DNA of 8,083 nucleotides from Candidatus Omnitrophota bacterium (GTDB lineage Bacteria; Omnitrophota; Koll11; Gygaellales; JAHJCI01), in contig JAUXFU010000028.1 of the NCBI GenBank assembly GCA_030622705.1, forward strand, positions 1 through 8,083, written 5' to 3'. A program made the position numbers and the translations under genes. This document shows, piece after piece, positions 6,001 through 8,083 of this stretch. The notes under the pieces are model-generated. The model was not told where the DNA came from, did no database searches, and was given only the letters and a program-made list of their open reading frames with translations. Position 1 is the first letter of the stretch; every line of letters begins with the position of its first letter.

Positions 6001-8083
6001 CTTTGGCGTTAGCGGGTATAGGCGGGTTGGACTGGGGGTTGCTGTTGGGTTCAGGCATTACTGCGATTATGGTTCCTTTTGGCTTGATGCGAGGCAATGT
6101 TTTAGGAAATTTCAGAAAGGATGGGACCAGATGGGGAAAGTATCGGGTTGCAAAGCTTAAGCGGTTATATGATGATTATATGAGAAGTTATGAACAGCCG
6201 CAGGATTTATCAATTCTGCAGATACTAAAGGCCCGCATAAGTAAGTATTTGTTGTTTTCTTCAAAGGAATTAGTAGTCGAAGTAGTTTATTTGCTGCTTC
6301 AGTTTTTATCTGCTGCAGTACCGACGATGTCGATTAAGATTATGACGGTTGGAGTACAAAAAACAAAAAGATATATAGTTATAAGGCGGGTGGAAATCGG
6401 CGCAGGCAAGCCGCTTACTAACGAAGCAATAACAGACCTAGAGCAAAAGTTGAGGAGGGCTGAGAATATCCAGGAGGTTCGCCAGATAATGAGCGATTAT
6501 GTTCTGAAGAGCGGATATGCTTTATTAAATCATTACAGAGGGGAGTTTGAGAGAGAGTCTTTTGAGCGTAGCAAGCCGTCTACTGCCAAATATGTTGGCC
6601 GGCGGGAGTTTTTAATCAATATCTTAGGGTATCTTTTCGTAAACATAATTAATTCCCGTAAGGAATTTAAAGATGAGAAGGACAGACAGACACTTGTGTT
6701 TTTGATGGAAAGATTAGAAGACCCTGACCCGAGGGTAATTGCTGCTTCAGCGCGGATATTATGGCAGATTAAGGATTATATATCTGATATTGACCGGCCG
6801 GCAATCATTCGCCTTTATCATAAGATACTTACAACACATAAGGATGAGGTAGCCCGGGGCGCGGCAGCGCGGGCGATTAAGGAATTTTTAGATCCTTATT
6901 CAATAGAGGTATTAAAAAAGGTTTTAATTTCCAGGGAGGAGGAACCATCACGCTTTGTGCGGGCTTATGTAGTTGAGGCGATAATGTTTTTCTTCCGGAA
7001 ATATCCTAAATACACAACTGAATCTCATTATAAAGATGTAGATGGTATCATCCGGGAATTGATTCGTATGATTAAACAAGAACAGGACAATGGAATTCTT
7101 AGAAAAGACATTGCCAGGGCATTGGGAGAGGTTTATTATGCTACCCCTGCATTACTGGAAGGCCTTGAAGAAACCTTATTTGAGGATACTGACCCCGGGG
7201 TTCAGGCAGATGTTTTACATTCGTTAGCCAGGCTTTATCTGTCAACAAATGCCTTCAAGGAAATTGATTCCTTTGCAAGATTATTAATCAAATTTATTAA
7301 AGCAGCCCGTCAAGGGCGCAGGAATATCCTTTTGGAAGACTATGCCTATAATGTTTTGAGAATGACAAGAAAATGGATTACGGAGCCAGAATTAAACAGA
7401 GAAATTAGAGAGGTTTTGAGAGATCGGCCTGAAATACCTCAAGAATTAGGAGGAGATAACCCGGTTTGTTTCCTTGAGATTGACAAATTGCTTGAGCCGA
7501 AAGAGGAAGGATTTCAAGGCGGGCTCTCTGCAAAGGTAATTTCCGAGTTGATGCACAGATTGGATAAAGAAGATTTTACACTTGTGCCCAGCGCAGGATT
7601 CCTTGTAGGCCGGGATGTTGCTGGCCTTACGAATCAGGAGCTTACCCTCAGGTTACGCTTAGGTCTTTTAATTTCTACTATTAAGCGGCTTAAGGATGGT
7701 ATGCCTGCGCTTATTCCGTCGCGTGACCCGCTGCGGGGTAAGGACGTCTCGCAAGCTGGGTCGGTAGTAGTGCCTGTTAAGGGCAAGCCTATTGTAATCA
7801 TTGGTTTTAGCGAGCAAAAATCAGAGATAGAGCGGGCATTAGGCGGGGAACTTCCGGTGGTTACAGTTGAGTTAGGGGATAACGTGGATAGAATAGCTGA
7901 AAAGATTCAGGGGATTTTAAGCGATAAAATAGGAGCGGCCGCAATTACCTGTATTATTTTCTTAATCTCTTTCATAATGTCCCTTTTGTTTATTGCTACT
8001 GTCAGTGCTTTACCGGATTTAAGTATATTGACATTATCCCTGCTTTGTTTCTCTATAGATTCCGGCTCAGCAGGTATAATGGC
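1..8083 (+). CDS. Giant multidomain membrane protein, internal fragment (both ends outside window)
   Basis: Frame 3 reads through the whole window without a stop: first full codon at base 3, last at 8081, 2693 codons. Both the start and the stop codon lie outside. Recognisable domain families, in order, are three GH130-like beta-propellers, a helical domain, a beta-rich domain, a Fic-like domain, HEAT-like repeats and an alpha/beta domain. They are separated by five complete membrane hairpins, and a sixth begins at the end. The first in-frame ATG (base 69) falls inside a conserved GH130 motif, so it is not the start. No catalytic role can be assigned to the whole protein; several enzyme-like domains have altered motifs. 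An alternative is several fused or polyprotein-like units matured by proteolysis. Giant ORFs of this kind are known in Candidatus Omnitrophota; that link is inferred. I am very sure it is coding: the domain matches stay in one frame across 8 kb. Confidence 0.95.
3..431 (+). other. GH130-like propeller, copy 1, C-terminal half
   Basis: Residues 1-143 resemble the second half of glycoside hydrolase family 130, the inverting beta-mannoside phosphorylases and hydrolases. Visible family landmarks are IGMGAPPLKTKDGW (21-34), the following His39 at the place of the family's YHG(V) motif, YRLGYMLLDL (52-61), the LEPKEDYE segment (75-82) leading to GGVPD (85-89), and the closing blade with HYGGGD then a short helix ending near residue 143. 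Of the three copies this one keeps the family consensus best in the part that is visible. The first half, with the GxFNPG and EDPR motifs, must lie upstream. Whether the domain is active cannot be judged without that half. A membrane hairpin follows directly. GH43/GH32-type five-bladed propellers are the alternative, but the APP(L/I)KT and YRLG motifs favour GH130. Confidence 0.8.
456..662 (+). other. Membrane hairpin 1
   Basis: Two hydrophobic stretches, residues about 152-172 and 187-219, are separated by a short turn containing Asp170 and Glu177. The N-terminal flank is basic (RKAMAWRRLFRF). The second stretch is long and Gly/Val/Leu-rich, so it may be one long helix or two short ones. After it comes a strongly charged linker (about 220-270) rich in Lys, Glu and Asp with no recognisable fold. 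The hairpin separates GH130-like copy 1 from copy 2. Confidence 0.75.
816..1877 (+). other. GH130-like propeller, copy 2, full length
   Basis: Residues about 272-625 span a whole GH130-type five-bladed propeller, close to the family's usual 300-400 residues. Landmarks in the expected order are GVFNPGA (304-310), EDPR (367-370, active-site motif of the family), HKD (428-430), HR (445-446), WLGAG (494-498), HR (516-517) and the last-blade FYGAGD (602-607). The family cleaves beta-mannosides by phosphorolysis or hydrolysis. The YRLG segment of copy 1 is replaced here by WYIAEIVGL, and the LKT stretch after WLGAG is lost (QLIPVNLG), so substrate or phosphate handling may be changed even though EDPR is kept. 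It is followed, without a membrane segment, by a tandem third copy. I am confident of the fold family but not of activity. Confidence 0.8.
2100..3170 (+). other. GH130-like propeller, copy 3, decayed tandem duplicate
   Basis: Residues about 700-1056 align along their length with copy 2. In the best stretch (428-521 against 858-953) I count about 47 identities over 93-94 aligned positions, with one two-residue insertion. Landmarks are HKD (858-860), HR (875-876), WIGSG (926-930), HR (948-949) and GEIVGLDEKFKPVG. Key sites have drifted: GVFNPGA became GVIHGT (730-735), EDPR became ENPS (793-796), and the last-blade YGAGD became LGGGE. The loss of both Asp and Arg from EDPR argues against glycosidase or phosphorylase activity, so a binding or structural role is more likely. 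DNA similarity to copy 2 is patchy, which indicates an old duplication and not an assembly artefact. Confidence 0.75.
3306..3479 (+). other. Membrane hairpin 2
   Basis: Residues 1102-1126 and about 1134-1159 are hydrophobic and separated by a Phe/Asp/Gly turn (FDFG). Flanks are basic on both sides (REKVFNKP before, KTSSGLNRKKG after), so both ends are predicted to be cytoplasmic. The first helix ends in Ala-Ala-Ala (1124-1126). The hairpin follows the third GH130-like copy and precedes the helical domain. The second half contains several Pro and Gly residues, so exact helix borders are uncertain. Confidence 0.8.
3513..4166 (+). other. Helical, coiled-coil-prone domain of unknown function
   Basis: Residues about 1171-1388 are highly charged (Lys, Glu, Arg) with Leu/Ile at regular spacing, as in long alpha helices. 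The opening, starting DLKEV at 1175-1179, matches the opening of the later Fic-like domain (DLKEV at 1748-1752): 14 of 34 positions are identical without gaps, including LKEV, RN, ERE and LK. After about residue 1215 the resemblance fades. I see no Fic signature here, so this could be a lost or diverged Fic-type domain or only a shared helical module. The last part (about 1360-1388) turns more beta-like (KLEVVEGSVNGEIVLGVE) before the next hairpin. No enzyme family was recognised. Confidence 0.6.
4170..4364 (+). other. Membrane hairpin 3
   Basis: Helix one covers residues about 1390-1411 and ends in Ala-Val-Ala (1409-1411) followed by Leu-Pro-Asp. Helix two is about 1434-1454. The turn between them (PDTIIPGGGLE) is acidic and Gly-rich. 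Flanks are strongly basic (ERRERNLRELYK before, GRGHKG and RVRKVFWK after), which predicts both ends in the cytoplasm. The first helix plus A-x-A looks like a signal-peptide core, here deep inside the protein. Confidence 0.85.
4380..4712 (+). other. Small beta-rich domain, unidentified
   Basis: Residues about 1460-1570 alternate hydrophobic and polar residues in short strands separated by turns (EKVEIIFKGEEYW, INFTIEGVERRLRI, KTVLFYEDKEGRPEGIFLD, DIRGLAALIITPDG), a typical small beta-sandwich or barrel pattern. I do not recognise the family and see no catalytic motif. It ends in a Lys-rich, probably disordered linker (KKEESPAKKM and following) and lies between two membrane hairpins, so it would be tethered to the membrane at both ends. 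Confidence 0.5.
4758..4976 (+). other. Membrane hairpin 4
   Basis: Helix one covers residues about 1586-1607 and leads into RTVSALP (1608-1614). A Leu/Ser/Ala-rich middle part follows, and helix two covers about 1632-1658. The N-terminal flank is Lys-rich and the C-terminal flank is KHLLLRHTRQPRAR, again basic on both sides. The V-S-A tripeptide (1610-1612) after the first helix matches the form of a signal-peptidase site and recurs almost exactly at the end of the window. Confidence 0.85.
5013..5040 (+). repeat. Heptanucleotide tandem repeat inside the ORF
   Basis: Four 7-bp units run head to tail: AGTTGTC, AGTTGTC, AGTTTAC, AGTTCTC, followed by AG. They are read as part of a Ser/Gln-rich junction (residues about 1671-1680) between hairpin 4 and the Fic-like part. 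Short 7-bp arrays of this kind are usually found between genes. A perfect AGTTGTC array contains no stop in any plus-strand frame, but read from the other strand it contains TGA in every frame, so it can sit in a coding region in this orientation only. Confidence 0.8.
5244..5777 (+). other. Fic/Fido-like domain with altered signature
   Basis: Residues about 1748-1925 form a helical domain with a Fic-type signature. The canonical active-site motif is HPFxxGNGRxxR; here residues 1872-1882 read QLFKEGNHRTG. The Phe, Gly-Asn, Arg and Thr-Gly positions are kept, but the catalytic His is Gln1872, the Pro is Leu1873 and the second Gly is His1879. The next helix (ILWVNFILLKNDLPHFVL) fits the helix that follows the motif in Fic proteins. 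Fic enzymes transfer AMP or another nucleotide-derived group onto target proteins. Without the His, AMP transfer by the usual mechanism is unlikely, so a binding role or different chemistry is more plausible. The first 34 residues resemble the start of the helical domain at residue 1175. It lies between hairpins 4 and 5. Confidence 0.65.
5901..6089 (+). other. Membrane hairpin 5
   Basis: Residues about 1967-1985 form a Phe/Leu-rich helix. A Thr-Asp-Leu-Gly-Gly turn and a long Gly/Leu-rich stretch interrupted by GLDWG (2009-2012) follow, and a last hydrophobic stretch runs to about 2029. This may be two or three membrane passes. Flanks are basic (QFRYSR before; RGNVLGNFRKDGTRWGKYRVAKLKR after). 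It separates the Fic-like domain from the helical and HEAT-like part. Confidence 0.8.
6105..7442 (+). other. Helical region with HEAT-like repeats
   Basis: Residues about 2035-2480 are almost entirely helical. The first part (2035-2220) is basic and contains a moderately hydrophobic stretch (2090-2107) that may touch the membrane. From about 2225 the sequence shows repeated helix pairs of HEAT or PBS-lyase-HEAT type, opening with acidic-Pro turns and Arg/Val at the start of the next helix: EDPDPRVIAASARILW (about 2238-2253), KDEVARGAAARAIKEFL (about 2280-2296), SRFVRAYVVEAI, RKDIARALGEVYY and DTDPGVQADVLHSLARLYL (2395 onward). HEAT arrays form curved scaffolds for protein-protein binding and carry no catalysis of their own. 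The region would be cytoplasmic if the hairpin topology is right. The domain start is approximate. Confidence 0.7.
7518..7940 (+). other. Unidentified alpha/beta domain
   Basis: Residues about 2506-2645 follow the HEAT-like part. The first half is helical with a clear turn (VPSAGFLVGRDVAGLTNQEL). The second half alternates strand and helix: GSVVVPVKGKPIVIIGF (strands), a helix with SEQKSEIERAL, then ELPVVTVELGDN and a final helix ending before the next membrane segment. This looks like a small Rossmann-like or phosphotransferase-like alpha/beta fold, but no nucleotide-binding loop or other motif allows a family name. Confidence 0.45.
7944..8081 (+). other. Membrane hairpin 6, first part (cut by window end)
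   Basis: Residues about 2648-2669 form a strongly hydrophobic helix (Ile, Phe, Leu, Met) ending in ATVSALPDLS. The VSALP part (2667-2671) repeats that of hairpin 4 (1610-1614) at protein level with different codons. Another hydrophobic stretch begins at once (ILTLSLLCF) and runs out of the window. Confidence 0.8.

Overview
The window is a slice through the interior of one giant protein-coding gene. Frame 3 of the plus strand is open from the first complete codon (base 3) to the last (base 8081): 2693 codons with no stop, no start that looks genuine and no intergenic gap. Both ends of the gene lie outside the window. I found no RNA gene, promoter, terminator, CRISPR array or mobile element, and nothing convincing on the minus strand. 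Below, residue n of the fragment starts at base 3n.

Layout of the protein fragment, in order. (1) The C-terminal half of a GH130-like beta-propeller, residues 1-143. (2) A membrane hairpin, about 152-219. (3) A charged linker. (4) A full-length GH130-like propeller, about 272-625. (5) A second, tandem and decayed GH130-like propeller, about 700-1056. (6) A membrane hairpin, about 1102-1159. (7) A helical, coiled-coil-prone domain, about 1170-1388. (8) A membrane hairpin, about 1390-1454. (9) An unidentified beta-rich domain, about 1460-1570. (10) A membrane hairpin, about 1586-1658. (11) A low-complexity junction holding a 7-bp DNA repeat. (12) A Fic/Fido-like helical domain with an altered signature, about 1748-1925. 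(13) A membrane hairpin, about 1967-2029. (14) A helical region followed by HEAT-like repeats, about 2035-2480. (15) An unidentified alpha/beta domain, about 2506-2640. (16) The start of another membrane hairpin, from about 2648, cut by the window end.

The architecture is a string of soluble domains separated by membrane hairpins. Both flanks of the five complete hairpins tend to be rich in Arg/Lys, while the short turns between their helices are acidic or neutral. By the positive-inside rule this would place all the soluble domains in the cytoplasm, tied to the inner membrane, with only short loops outside. Several first helices end in an A-x-A or V-x-A motif followed by Leu-Pro, which resembles a signal-peptidase site.

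Organism: a bacterium with moderate GC content, AT-leaning codons (many AGA, TTA, GAT, AAA) and the standard bacterial code (no TGA is read through). Giant multidomain genes of this kind, mixing enzyme-like domains with membrane hairpins, bring to mind Candidatus Omnitrophota (former OP3), where very large ORFs are known. That assignment is inference, not something the sequence proves.
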